Of a stretch of 30,059 bases of DNA, positions 15,276 to 22,854 are shown one piece after another; the first letter of the stretch is position 1; each line of letters opens with the position of its first letter. The translations under genes were made by a program, and so were the position numbers. Source of the stretch: Bacillota bacterium (lineage in GTDB: Bacteria > Bacillota > Clostridia > Christensenellales > CAG-138). The notes beneath the pieces were generated by a model. That model did not search any database and had not been told where the DNA came from. It saw only the letters and a program-made list of their open reading frames with translations. The stretch spans positions 1 through 30,059 of the forward strand of contig JAEYHP010000151.1 of assembly GCA_023409435.1 (NCBI GenBank), in the 5' to 3' direction.

Positions 15276-15349
15276 TAGCGGCGGTGGGATTCGAACCTAC
15301 GACACCACGGGTATGAACCGAGTGCTCTGACCAACTGAGCTACGCCGCC
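15273..15349 (-). tRNA. tRNA-Met (CAT, elongator type)
   Basis: On the minus strand the cloverleaf is: acceptor GGCGGCG/CGCCGCT, D arm GCTC/GAGC, anticodon loop TTCATAC with CAT, 5-nt variable loop, T loop TTCGAAT, encoded ACCA. The total is 77 nt. It departs from ideal pairing in three places: G1-U72, U28-U42 in the anticodon stem, and A51-C63 in the T stem (GTAGG against CCCAC). The lack of the initiator features of the tRNA upstream marks it as the elongator. Confidence 0.85.
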
Positions 15350-15354
15350 ACGCA

Positions 15355-15382
15355 GATGCGCACACCTTACGGCATGCGCATC
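15355..15382 (-). other. Inverted repeat between the two tRNAs
   Basis: GATGCGCA (15355-15362) pairs with TGCGCATC (15375-15382). The hairpin fills the spacer of the tRNA pair and may serve as a processing site. Confidence 0.5.
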
Positions 15383-15385
15383 AAT

Positions 15386-15463
15386 TGGTTGCGGGGGTGG
15401 GATTTGAACCTCACGACCTTCGGGTTATGAGCCCGATGAGCTACCAGACTGCTCCACCCCGCG
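15386..15463 (-). tRNA. tRNA-fMet (initiator, CAT) with an irregular T arm
   Basis: On the minus strand: CGCGGGG acceptor with the unpaired first base that marks initiators, D arm GAGC/GCTC, anticodon arm TCGGG-CTCATAA-CCCGA with the GGG/CCC pairs of initiators, and encoded CCA. The T arm reads GTGAGG-TTCAAAT-CCCAC, one base too many on the 5' side, so the gene is 78 nt and not 77. It is upstream of the tRNA-Met in one transcript. Confidence 0.88.
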
Positions 15464-15490
15464 ACGGACCGCTTCTTAGCGGCAAGTAAT

Positions 15491-15519
15491 AGGATACCAC
15501 GGCAAGCCGCCTGCGTCAA
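15491..15519 (-). promoter_or_regulatory. Promoter of the tRNA-fMet/tRNA-Met operon
   Basis: On the minus strand TTGACG (15519-15514), a 17-nt spacer and TATCCT (15496-15491), 28 nt upstream of tRNA-fMet. The rest of the 320-bp gap up to the first SASP gene holds only a terminator (15737-15760); I see no gene in it. Confidence 0.75.
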
Positions 15520-15736
15520 CCCTCAATTTACATGAACGAAACAAAAGCTTTCACTTAAACGGATCGCCCTAAAGTCATCCGTTTTCCCAAGTTAAAAATA
15601 GTGAGATACATCGGTTGCAGAGTCATTCGGAACCGGCGACATGACGGCATGAGCGTAAAGTCTTTGCAGGAACAGACGCAGGTTATTTTGTAATCCTCGA
15701 AAAAACGCCTCATATACGCCACTTTCGGCATTAAGC

Positions 15737-15760
15737 AAGCCGCGGCTGATGCCGCGGCTT
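15737..15760 (-). terminator. GC-rich hairpin terminator downstream of the SASP cluster
   Basis: AAGCCGCGGC (15737-15746) and GCCGCGGCTT (15751-15760) pair around TGAT. It is 24 nt past the stop of the last SASP gene; the T-run on the minus strand is poor, and the other strand has TTTT after the stem. Confidence 0.65.
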
Positions 15761-15783
15761 TTATCGTTACAGCTTTGCACGCC

Positions 15784-16002
15784 TTAGCGGCTGCTGGTGC
15801 TGCCGGGCATATTCTGCTCAGCGTAGGCAATCATGCGTTTCACCATTTCGCCACCGATAGAGCCGGCTTCGCGGGAAGTCAAGTCGCCGTTGTAGCCCTG
15901 CTTCAACTGAACGTTGAGCGAGGACGCCACTTCGGTCTTGAATGCATTCAGCTTAGCCTTGGCCTCGGGAATCTGCAGTTGATTCGAAGAGTTGCTTGCC
16001 AT
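15784..16002 (-). CDS. Alpha/beta-type small acid-soluble spore protein
   Basis: A 72-residue SASP. It has the family core: KTEVASSLNVQLKQGYNGDL followed by TSREAGSIGGEMVKRMIAYAEQNM. SASPs coat spore DNA and protect it from heat and UV; TEVA is the site at which the GPR protease cuts during germination. ATG 16002 has AAAGGAG upstream; the open frame to 16050 is not coding. It has a longer Ser/Gln-rich N-terminus and a GSTSSR tail absent from the two other copies. It is the last gene of three in tandem. Confidence 0.95.
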   Translation of the reverse strand: MASNSSNQLQIPEAKAKLNAFKTEVASSLNVQLKQGYNGDLTSREAGSIGGEMVKRMIAYAEQNMPGSTSSR

Positions 16003-16077
16003 ATTGTTTCTCCTTTCTTCCGTATTATTGCAGCAGCGGCTGTAAGACACAGCCCCTGAGACAACCGTTTGTGTTCG

Positions 16078-16254
16078 TTACTTAGGCATGTTCTGGTCGG
16101 CATACGCAATCATGCGTTTCACCATTTCACCGCCGATGGAGCCTGCTTCACGGGAGGTCAGATCACCGTTGTAGCCCTGCTTCAGCTGAACGTTGAGCGA
16201 GGAAGCTACTTCCGTTTTAAACGTAGCAAGCGCTGCTTTGTTTTGGCTGGCCAT
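16078..16254 (-). CDS. Alpha/beta-type small acid-soluble spore protein (58 aa)
   Basis: A 58-residue SASP, the shortest of the three, starting MASQNKAALATFKTEVASSL and ending AYADQNMPK. It is shorter than common ORF cut-offs and easily missed. The ATG at 16254 has AAAGGAG 8 nt before it, and the core is almost identical to the flanking copies, including the TEVA protease site. It lies between them on the same strand, with small hairpins in both gaps (16038-16054 and 16291-16309) that may limit readthrough or stabilise the transcripts. Confidence 0.95.
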   Translation of the reverse strand: MASQNKAALATFKTEVASSLNVQLKQGYNGDLTSREAGSIGGEMVKRMIAYADQNMPK

Positions 16255-16329
16255 TTTTTAAACTCCTTTCTTTCCATATTATTAAATGCCCTGGCCGCTC
16301 ATGGCGGCCACGACGCCCCATTAAGGGCG

Positions 16330-16524
16330 TTACTTGGGCATATTCTGCTCGGCGTACGCGATCATGCGTTTTACCATTTCGCCGCCGATAGAACCCGCCT
16401 CACGAGAGGTCAAATCACCGTTATAGCCCTGCTTCAGGTTGACGTTCAGGGAAGAAGCGACTTCCGTCTTAAACCTGTTGAGCGCTTCCTTTGCTTCGGG
16501 AACCGCTATCCTGTTTCTGGCCAT
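16330..16524 (-). CDS. Alpha/beta-type small acid-soluble spore protein
   Basis: A 64-residue SASP beginning MARNRIAVPEAKEALNRF, with the same TEVA GPR site and GGEMVKRMIAYAEQNMPK end as the other two. AAAGGAGG precedes its ATG. It is the first gene of the cluster and has a SigG-like promoter upstream (16558-16586), as expected for genes switched on in the forespore. A hairpin starts over its stop codon. Confidence 0.96.
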   Translation of the reverse strand: MARNRIAVPEAKEALNRFKTEVASSLNVNLKQGYNGDLTSREAGSIGGEMVKRMIAYAEQNMPK

Positions 16525-16557
16525 TTAAGTTTTCCTCCTTTCATCAGGTCGTGTATT

Positions 16558-16586
16558 TAACATGCCCCGGCGTATTGTTTCTATGA
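16558..16586 (-). promoter_or_regulatory. Candidate SigG promoter of the SASP cluster
   Basis: On the minus strand TCATA (16586-16582), 17 nt, then CATGTTA (16564-16558). The -10 matches the SigG pattern CATNHTA fully, the -35 matches GHATR in four of five. Its start point would give a 5' leader of about 27 nt. In the 256-bp gap up to recG, apart from this and the recG terminator, I see nothing. Confidence 0.6.
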
Positions 16587-16698
16587 CTGGAACTTATTTG
16601 TAATCGCTGCGCGGGGATGTTTTTTTGCGCGTATGCCCCTGCATACGCCAAATAAAAGGTCTTTTCATCATCGTCTGGTATTATGATGCGTAAAATGA

Positions 16699-16740
16699 AA
16701 AAACACATGCATCAGAAAACAATCCGGTGCATGTGTTTTT
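16699..16740 (-). terminator. Rho-independent terminator downstream of recG
   Basis: AAAAACACATGCA (16699-16711) pairs with TGCATGTGTTTTT (16728-16740) over 13 bp, 16-nt loop. T-runs on both strands allow termination in both directions. Confidence 0.85.
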
Positions 16741-16780
16741 GTTGTGAATTTTGTATTTTATTTCTTTCGCTTTTAATACG

Positions 16781-18793
16781 TTAATTGTTTGCGATTTCGC
16801 GCATGCGCGTTTCATAGAGCGTCTCTGCCCGCGCAAATATGGCCAACGTCTCCGCCGTTTCCCCGGCGGCTAAGATCGCATCAGCCGCGCGCTGGGCCTC
16901 AAACAGCACGTCCATGTTAGCGGCGATTTTCGCGGCGCTCAGCTCGTCCACGCCGTGCTGCCGGGTGCCGAAAAATTCCCCCGGCCCGCGCAGTTCAAGG
17001 TCCCGCTGGGCGATGATAAAGCCGTCGTTTGTTTGTACCATGGTTTCCAGACGCGTTTTTGCCGTATCTCCCCCCGAGCCGTAAAGCAAAAAGCAGAACG
17101 ATTGCTTGGTGCCGCGGCCCACGCGCCCGCGCAGCTGGTGAAGCTGCGCGAGACCAAATCGCTCCGCGCTTTCTATCGCCATGATGGCCGCGTTGGGGAC
17201 GTCCACGCCGACTTCCACCACGGTGGTGGAAACCAAAATATCCGTATCACCCTCGCGGAACAGGGCGATCGCTTCCTCTTTTTTTGCGGCTGCCATGCGC
17301 CCGTGCAGCAGCGCGATGCGAACCCGAGGCAGCAGGGCGCACAGCTCCCCGTATACGTCCTGCGCGCTCTTTGCCTCCATTTGCTCGGATGCTTCCACCA
17401 GCGGGCATACAACGTAAGCCTGCCTGCCCTCCGATACCTGCCGCTCAATAAACTGGTACATGTCCTCCCGCTTCTCCTCGGGCACCAGGCGGGTCAATAC
17501 GGGCTTGCGGCCCGGCGGCAGCTCGTCTAGCACCGAGAGCTCCAGATCGCCATACAGGAGCATGGCAAGCGTCCTGGGGATGGGTGTGGCGGACATGATG
17601 AGCACGTCCGGCGTTTTTTCGCTTTTGTTGATGAGCTGCGCCCGCTGCCGCACGCCAAAACGGTGCTGTTCGTCCGTTACCACAAGGCCGAGGCGCTGGA
17701 ACACAAGGCCTGTCTGCAGCAGCGCGTGCGTACCCACCACCACTTTGATTTCGCCGTTTTCGATTTTTTGGTACGCTTCGTCGCGCTCTTTCTTTTTCAT
17801 GCCCCCGCATAAGAGACATACGGTATCCGGATGACGCGCTACAAGCTGCTTATAGTGCTGCTGCGCCAGAATTTCAGTAGGAGCCATCATAGCGCTCTGG
17901 TACCCGTTCTCCGCCGCCACCTGTATGGCGTAAAGCGCCAGTATGGTCTTGCCTGAGCCGACGTCGCCCTGAACAAGGCGGTTCATGGGCCGGGAACTTT
18001 GCATGCCTTCTTCTATTTCCATAAGCACGCGCCGCTGCGCGTCCGTCGGCGCATAGGGGAGGTTTTTGATAAACGCCTCACGAATTCCCGACGTTTGAAA
18101 GCTGACGCCTTCCTTTTGCTCGCGCGCCCGTTTACGGAGCCCGACAGCCATAAGGTAATAGAGCATGTCCTCAAACGAAAGCCTGCGCCGCGCCTCAGAC
18201 AGCGCCGCCTGATCCTTGGGGAAATGAACGTTTAAGAGCGCCTCTTTTATGCTGCAAAGGCCGTAATGGCTTAATAGGTTTTCGGGCAGCGTTTCCTTTA
18301 AATATGGAAATGAAAGCTCCAGCGCCTTGCCCATGGCATCCCGCAACTGGTATTGGGATAGCTCACGCACGAGCGGATAAATAGGAAGTATGCCGGGCGG
18401 CTCGTCCGATACGGAAGGGTTCAGCAGCTTCAACCCGCGCGAGGTATCCACCCGCCCGCAGAGCACTTTAAATTGCCCCGCATGCAGCGCGTTTTTACGG
18501 TACGGCTCGTTGAACCACACCACCTGCATATGGCCCGTCTCATCCTGCGCGCGTACGGTAACGAGCTGCAGCGTGCGGGAGGGGCGTACAAGTCTTGGAT
18601 CCTCCTTCACCAGCAGCCGTATCGCAGCAAACTCGCCGTGGACAAGCTCATTTACCGTTTTCAGCGTCGAAAAGTCCCGGTATTCCCGCGGCAGGAAGTA
18701 CAAAAGCTCCTCCACGGTATTTACCGAGAGCTTTTGGAGGGCGGCGGCTCTTGCCGCCCCTATCCCTTTGAGCGCGGAGACGGGTGTTGTCAT
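16781..18793 (-). CDS. recG: ATP-dependent DNA helicase RecG
   Basis: A 670-residue superfamily 2 helicase that remodels stalled forks and Holliday junctions. The N-terminal wedge/OB domain (about 1-160) is followed by the helicase core: Walker A GDVGSGKT (276-283), DEQH box (374-377), SATPIPRTLA, and the second RecA domain with QLRGRVGRG. RecG length is usually 680-700 in Firmicutes, so the protein is full-length. ATG 18793 is preferred over the frame start at 18826 because GGAGG lies 4 nt before it and MTTPVSALKGIG is the usual start. It is downstream of fakA, with an intrinsic terminator-like hairpin in the 68-nt gap, so its transcription depends on readthrough or on a promoter I cannot see. 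Confidence 0.95.
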   Translation of the reverse strand: MTTPVSALKGIGAARAAALQKLSVNTVEELLYFLPREYRDFSTLKTVNELVHGEFAAIRLLVKEDPRLVRPSRTLQLVTVRAQDETGHMQVVWFNEPYRKNALHAGQFKVLCGRVDTSRGLKLLNPSVSDEPPGILPIYPLVRELSQYQLRDAMGKALELSFPYLKETLPENLLSHYGLCSIKEALLNVHFPKDQAALSEARRRLSFEDMLYYLMAVGLRKRAREQKEGVSFQTSGIREAFIKNLPYAPTDAQRRVLMEIEEGMQSSRPMNRLVQGDVGSGKTILALYAIQVAAENGYQSAMMAPTEILAQQHYKQLVARHPDTVCLLCGGMKKKERDEAYQKIENGEIKVVVGTHALLQTGLVFQRLGLVVTDEQHRFGVRQRAQLINKSEKTPDVLIMSATPIPRTLAMLLYGDLELSVLDELPPGRKPVLTRLVPEEKREDMYQFIERQVSEGRQAYVVCPLVEASEQMEAKSAQDVYGELCALLPRVRIALLHGRMAAAKKEEAIALFREGDTDILVSTTVVEVGVDVPNAAIMAIESAERFGLAQLHQLRGRVGRGTKQSFCFLLYGSGGDTAKTRLETMVQTNDGFIIAQRDLELRGPGEFFGTRQHGVDELSAAKIAANMDVLFEAQRAADAILAAGETAETLAIFARAETLYETRMREIANN

Positions 18794-18814
18794 AGTTCCT
18801 CCGTAAAAGAAAAC

Positions 18815-18844
18815 GGCTGCCCGCATTTTAGAAAACGGGCAGCC
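18815..18844 (-). terminator. Terminator-like hairpin between fakA and recG
   Basis: GGCTGCCCG (18815-18823) pairs with CGGGCAGCC (18836-18844). On the minus strand the stem is followed by GTTTTCTTTT and then the recG ribosome binding site. It may act as partial terminator between the two genes. Confidence 0.65.
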
Positions 18845-18861
18845 CGAAAAGTAAGCAATAA

Positions 18862-20496
18862 TTATTCCACGCTAAAATAATAGTAATAAATCGGTTGGCC
18901 GCCGTTTTCCACAATAAACTCAACATCGGGGTAATCGGGCTGCAGGGTGTTCACCAGTTCCATTGCCGTCGCTTCCTGCATGCTTTCGCCATAGAATATG
19001 GTCACGATGCAATCGGGCTGGCCGTTCTTGTTGAGCATTGTACGAAGCAGTTTGAGAGAAACCTCCTGTATGCTTTCATCTACCGCCACAATCGCGCCGT
19101 CCATCATGCCGATCATATCGTCCTTGTGGATTTCGGTGCCGTTAAATGCGGTATCGCGCACCGCGTAGGTCACGGCGCCGGAAATGACCTTTGTGATAGC
19201 CTCCTGCATGCGCTTTGCGTTCTCCTCTACCGGGAGATCGGGGTGGAACGCCATGGCCGCGCAAACGCCCTGCGGGATCGACTTGCTATTGATCACTACG
19301 ACGTTGCATTCAGAAAGCTCCGCCGCCTGCTGTGCCGCAAGTATGATATTGCTGTTATTGGGCAGAACGAACACATTCCGCGCGTTGACCTTGAATATGG
19401 TCTTTTTGATGTCCTCAATGCTGGGGTTCATCGTCTGCCCGCCCTGTATGAGCGCGTCCACGGCAAGGTCGGAAAACACGTTGCCAATTCCTTCGCCGGA
19501 CGCAACAGCGATCATGGCGAATTCCTTTTCATTGTTCTTGCGCTGCGCGTGTATGGCGCGGTTCTGCTCGCGCATGTTTTCGATTTTGATCTTGTCCACC
19601 TCGCCGAAGCGGAGCGCTAACTGAAGCACCTTACCCGGGTCGTTGGTATGCACATGGGTCTTGATAAAGCCGGTGTCAAACGCCACAACGATGGAATCGC
19701 CCAAATGGGACAGTTTTTCGCGGTACCGGTCCACATCTTCCTCGGTGATTTCTTCCTTGAGGTGGGTGACGAAGTATTCCGTGCAGTAGCCGAAGTGGAT
19801 ATCCTCCACGTTTTCAAGTGAAAGTACGTCTTCGTCAAACTGTTCCGGCGTTTTTTCCAGGGACATTTCGCCGACTTCCTCGCCGGTAAGCGCCATCTTA
19901 AAACCGCGGTAAATGGTGACAAGGCCTTTGCCGCCCGAATCGATCACGCCCGCTTCCTTTAATACCGGAAGCAGGTCCGGCGTGAGCTTTACGGCCCGCT
20001 CGCCTTCTTCAATTATAACATCCAGCAGCGAAAACGCATCTACTCCGCCTGCGGCGGCCGCACGCGCGGCGTCCGCGATCATGCGGGCGACGGTGAGTAT
20101 GGTGCCTTCCTTGGGTTTCATAACGGCCTTGTAAGCGGCCTCGGAGCCCATGGCAAGCGCTTCCGCAAACTGCGCCGCATCCATTTCCTTAGCCCCTTTG
20201 AGCGAACGCGCAAAGCCGCGGAACAGCTGGGAAAGTATCACGCCGGAGTTCCCGCGCGCGCCCTTGAGCGCGCCTAGGCTGAGCGCATCCGCAACACAGG
20301 TCACAGTAGAACAATCCGCGGAGCGTATCTCCTTGATGGCGCTCTGCATGGTCATGGTCATGTTGGTGCCGGTATCGCCGTCCGGTACAGGAAATACGTT
20401 GAGCGAGTCGATCAGCGCACGGTTTTTTTCAAGCAGCGCGGCGCCGGTGACAAGCATTTCCCTGAGCTGTTCGCCATTGATTATCTTACCATCCAA
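18862..20496 (-). CDS. fakA: DAK2-domain protein, fatty acid kinase catalytic subunit FakA/YloV
   Basis: A 544-residue protein. The DhaL-type kinase domain fills about residues 1-200 with the nucleotide-binding NVFPVPDGDTGTNM near residue 33 and GARGNSGVILSQ; the middle and C-terminal regions match the YloV/FakA family. FakA phosphorylates fatty acids held by FakB proteins in Firmicutes, so that exogenous fatty acids can enter phospholipid synthesis. No fakB is in the window. The gene follows asp23 (yloU) at 63 nt and precedes recG, an order conserved in many Firmicutes (yloU-yloV near recG). The start ATG is followed by DGKIINGEQLREM, the usual beginning. Confidence 0.9.
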   Translation of the reverse strand: MDGKIINGEQLREMLVTGAALLEKNRALIDSLNVFPVPDGDTGTNMTMTMQSAIKEIRSADCSTVTCVADALSLGALKGARGNSGVILSQLFRGFARSLKGAKEMDAAQFAEALAMGSEAAYKAVMKPKEGTILTVARMIADAARAAAAGGVDAFSLLDVIIEEGERAVKLTPDLLPVLKEAGVIDSGGKGLVTIYRGFKMALTGEEVGEMSLEKTPEQFDEDVLSLENVEDIHFGYCTEYFVTHLKEEITEEDVDRYREKLSHLGDSIVVAFDTGFIKTHVHTNDPGKVLQLALRFGEVDKIKIENMREQNRAIHAQRKNNEKEFAMIAVASGEGIGNVFSDLAVDALIQGGQTMNPSIEDIKKTIFKVNARNVFVLPNNSNIILAAQQAAELSECNVVVINSKSIPQGVCAAMAFHPDLPVEENAKRMQEAITKVISGAVTYAVRDTAFNGTEIHKDDMIGMMDGAIVAVDESIQEVSLKLLRTMLNKNGQPDCIVTIFYGESMQEATAMELVNTLQPDYPDVEFIVENGGQPIYYYYFSVE

Positions 20497-20526
20497 ATCA
20501 TTATCCTCCCACTTGCGCGCTAAAAT

Positions 20527-20543
20527 CCGCGGGCAGCCCGCGG
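20527..20543 (-). terminator. Hairpin between asp23 and fakA
   Basis: CCGCGGG (20527-20533) and CCCGCGG (20537-20543) pair around CAG; GCGCGC on both sides can extend the stem. On the minus strand ATTTTA follows. It may partially end transcription after asp23. Confidence 0.5.
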
Positions 20544-20559
20544 CATGGCGCGCTATCCG

Positions 20560-20913
20560 CTATACGCGGATCCCCTCAACATAGATATTGACGTTGCGCA
20601 CGGTCAGACCCGTCATTTCCTGCACGCGATAGCGCACGTTATCCCTGGCGTTGATCGCCACAGCGGACAGGGACACGCCGTATTCCACCGTGACATACAG
20701 GTCGATGTCCACTTCGCCCGGGCCCGTTGTCGTTACCTTGATGCCGCGCTTGAGATTGTCCTTTTTGATCAGCTCGATGATGGAATCCGAAGCGGTTTTC
20801 GCCTTCATGCCTACAATGCCGTAGTTTTCGCCCGCGGCATATCCCGCAATGCTGGCGACAAGATCCTCGGAAAGTATGATTTTGCCCAGTTCATTCCTGG
20901 TCTCAACTGCCAT
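20560..20913 (-). CDS. Asp23/Gls24 family envelope stress protein (YloU)
   Basis: A 117-residue Asp23-family protein. It has the pattern GKIILSEDLVASIAGYAAGE, then YGIVGMK, DLYVTVEYGVSL, and NVNIYVEGIRV at the end. In Staphylococcus Asp23 is a membrane-associated protein tied to cell-envelope stress; the family member next to fakA is usually called YloU. AAGGAGG lies 7 nt before its ATG. It is the first gene of the asp23-fakA-recG block. A perfect GTCCGGCC-CC-GGCCGGAC hairpin (20944-20961) lies in its 5' region. Confidence 0.9.
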   Translation of the reverse strand: MAVETRNELGKIILSEDLVASIAGYAAGENYGIVGMKAKTASDSIIELIKKDNLKRGIKVTTTGPGEVDIDLYVTVEYGVSLSAVAINARDNVRYRVQEMTGLTVRNVNIYVEGIRV

Positions 20914-21080
20914 ACCGTTCCCTCCTTTTCATTAAGCGTATGCGTCCGGCCCCGGCCGGACAAAGTCACAGATTGACCCATAGTGTGTAACCATTTTACC
21001 GCAACGCCGCATTTCTAGCAACCATGCAATTTTTATGCCCCTGTTCACGGCCTTTCATTCGGTATGGTACAATCATGCAT

Positions 21081-21365
21081 ATGGACGAAGAAAAGCGATA
21101 TTACACTTATATCCTGCGCTGCAGCGACGGCACGCTATACACAGGCTACGCCGCCGACCCTAAGCTGCGCGTGCGGGCGCATAACGCGGGAAAAGGCGCA
21201 AAGTACACAAGGACCCGCCTGCCCGTAACGCTCATCTATACGGAATGCTTCCCTTCGCGCAGCGCCGCACAGCAGCGGGAGGCGCAAATAAAGCAGCTTT
21301 CGCGCGCACAAAAGCTGCTATTGGTGGAACAGTATCAAAGCGTTTTATCCCCGGATCCAAACTAA
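21081..21365 (+). CDS. GIY-YIG domain protein (UPF0213 / YhbQ-YazA type)
   Basis: A 94-residue protein from ATG 21081 (or 96 from ATG 21075). It is one GIY-YIG nuclease-type domain: YTYILRCSDGTLYTGYAADP is the signature, with the two Tyr residues and the Arg in KLRVRAHNAGKGAKYTR. Members of the UPF0213 family have weak or no known nuclease activity and no settled role. Its 3' end overlaps the end of the convergent gene by three to four bases. An extended -10 (TGG + TACAAT, 21066-21073) sits 8 nt before the start and no ribosome binding site is visible, so the mRNA may be leaderless. Confidence 0.85.
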   Translation: MDEEKRYYTYILRCSDGTLYTGYAADPKLRVRAHNAGKGAKYTRTRLPVTLIYTECFPSRSAAQQREAQIKQLSRAQKLLLVEQYQSVLSPDPN

Positions 21366-21700
21366 TCCGCATTCGATTCCGGGGAAGGCTCAGGCTCTTC
21401 CTCTGCTTCCCCGTTCTCTTCCGGTTCCGGCGTTGCTTCGGGTGTTTCGTTCGGGCCGGGCGTGGACTTTAATAGTTCCGCGCCCTTTTCTAAGAGCTCT
21501 GCGGTATCGTCCTTGATGCCGGATTCGGTCAGGAACTCGTCCGCGGATTTTGTAAGGTCTTCCCAGCCGTCCTTGATTTGGCCCAATATGCCGGAAGCGG
21601 GGAAGTCAAGCCCTTGTTCCTTTTCCAAATAAGATAGTACCAGCAAAATTACGATCGCTATAATAAACAGCGTAAGGAGTCCCTTTAACAGCTTTTTCAA
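21362..21700 (-). CDS. Small membrane-anchored acidic protein
   Basis: A 112-residue protein with one membrane segment (about 7-24, LLTLFIIAIVILLVLSYL), a short helical segment and an acidic, Pro/Glu-rich tail (EATPEPEENGEAEEEPEPSPES). I do not recognise it. It begins 2 nt after the stop of the DUF3298-like lipoprotein gene, so it is translationally coupled to it. It probably sits in the membrane with the acidic tail outside; orientation is inferred. Confidence 0.7.
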   Translation of the reverse strand: MKKLLKGLLTLFIIAIVILLVLSYLEKEQGLDFPASGILGQIKDGWEDLTKSADEFLTESGIKDDTAELLEKGAELLKSTPGPNETPEATPEPEENGEAEEEPEPSPESNAD

Positions 21701-21702
21701 AC

Positions 21703-22641
21703 TTACTCTCCTATCCCGTACGCGCCGGAAAAATACGGCGCTAGCTCTTCTTCCGGTAAAACGAACGTGGGCGCGCCCGCCTCATAGGTTGTGATTTCGT
21801 AAGGCCTGTACAGCAATACGATGCTGCCGTCCTCAATATAAAACGGCTGGCCGTCCCCCACGGGAGGAACTTCGCAAAGAAGAGTCAGGTTCTTTTGTTT
21901 TGCCATATCGGTCACAAGATCGGGAATCAATCCCTTCCAGCCGGTATCTTTCTCGGAAAAGAAATCGGAAAGTTTGCAGCTCTCCCCCGTTTTTAAATCA
22001 AGCGTCACCGGAACGAGCGCGCTGGCGGTTCCTCCGTCCGCGCCAATCACTTCCACCACGCAGGAAAACAATTCCTCTGAATTATACGTGATATTCACAA
22101 CATATTCCGCGGTGGGGGAAATGCCTTCCTTCACCAGCGCGCGCGGAATCTGCGCACGCATCACGGACCCGATTTCAACCACGCTTTGCAGCGTCAGGAG
22201 TTCCTCCGCCGTTTCTTCGGCAGGGGCGTCCTCCGCGAGCGTGGGCAGCGACGTTGCGGCGACGGCCGGATTGGGCTGCGGGGTCTCCTCAAGCTCTTCC
22301 GGCGCGATAGTCGGCGCTGCAGTCTCTTCCAGCACATCCTCCGCTTGCACGGGAGACGCAGACGCTGCAGGCGAAGGCGCCGGAGACTCTATGGGCGTTT
22401 GTTCCAAATCCGCAGCCGCGGTCTTGGATAAAGCTTCGGCGGGCTCTTCTTGCTTCTGTTCCACCTGCGTAGGGGCGGGAGCGGCAGGCGCAAATTCGAT
22501 AATATCGGCAGGGGCGGGGGCAGAACAGGCGCAAAGAAGGAAGGAGCACAGCAATAGCCCCACACCATGCAGCAGCTTATAGTTCACGCGGCGGCGAACT
22601 GCCATTCGTCTGCGCCGCTCTTTGCACACCGGCCGGATCAT
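21703..22641 (-). CDS. DUF3298-like lipoprotein
   Basis: A 312-residue protein with an Arg-rich start, a hydrophobic segment and a probable lipobox (LCAC) at about residues 36-39. A long Ala/Pro/Glu linker follows (to about residue 150). The C-terminal 150 residues have the DUF3298/RsiV-like pattern: LDLKTGESCKLSDFF, FYIEDGSIVLLYRPYEITTYEAG and FVLPEEELAPYF. RsiV-type domains bind lysozyme or mature cell-wall signals, but most members are unassigned. The start at 22641 is not well supported; 22605 (MAVRRRV) is a fair alternative. A TGG-TACACT extended -10 lies about 90 nt upstream. Confidence 0.75.
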   Translation of the reverse strand: MIRPVCKERRRRMAVRRRVNYKLLHGVGLLLCSFLLCACSAPAPADIIEFAPAAPAPTQVEQKQEEPAEALSKTAAADLEQTPIESPAPSPAASASPVQAEDVLEETAAPTIAPEELEETPQPNPAVAATSLPTLAEDAPAEETAEELLTLQSVVEIGSVMRAQIPRALVKEGISPTAEYVVNITYNSEELFSCVVEVIGADGGTASALVPVTLDLKTGESCKLSDFFSEKDTGWKGLIPDLVTDMAKQKNLTLLCEVPPVGDGQPFYIEDGSIVLLYRPYEITTYEAGAPTFVLPEEELAPYFSGAYGIGE

Positions 22642-22854
22642 ACTTAAAAATTCACCGCCAACCTATCCGCGCCGTTTCCCACCTTTACATAAACGGAAAC
22701 GACAGAATGCGCCTTATCTTTATGCGTATAGTGTACCATGCCTTCACAACGGGCGACTATGAATTTACTGTAAAGCCTTTCCCGTTTCAGCGCCCAACCG
22801 CTCTGAAAAAGTGCAGTTTTCCGCTGTAAGGAAGGGAATACCTGTAAGGCCGTT

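Noticed and set aside
15062..15334. 90-residue minus-strand frame across the tRNA-Met gene and repeat unit C
   Set aside because: It translates tRNA, terminator and repeat; such frames near tRNA genes are spurious.
15555..15830. 91-residue minus-strand frame
   Set aside because: It overlaps the end of the SASP gene and the terminator and has no ribosome binding site or recognisable domain.
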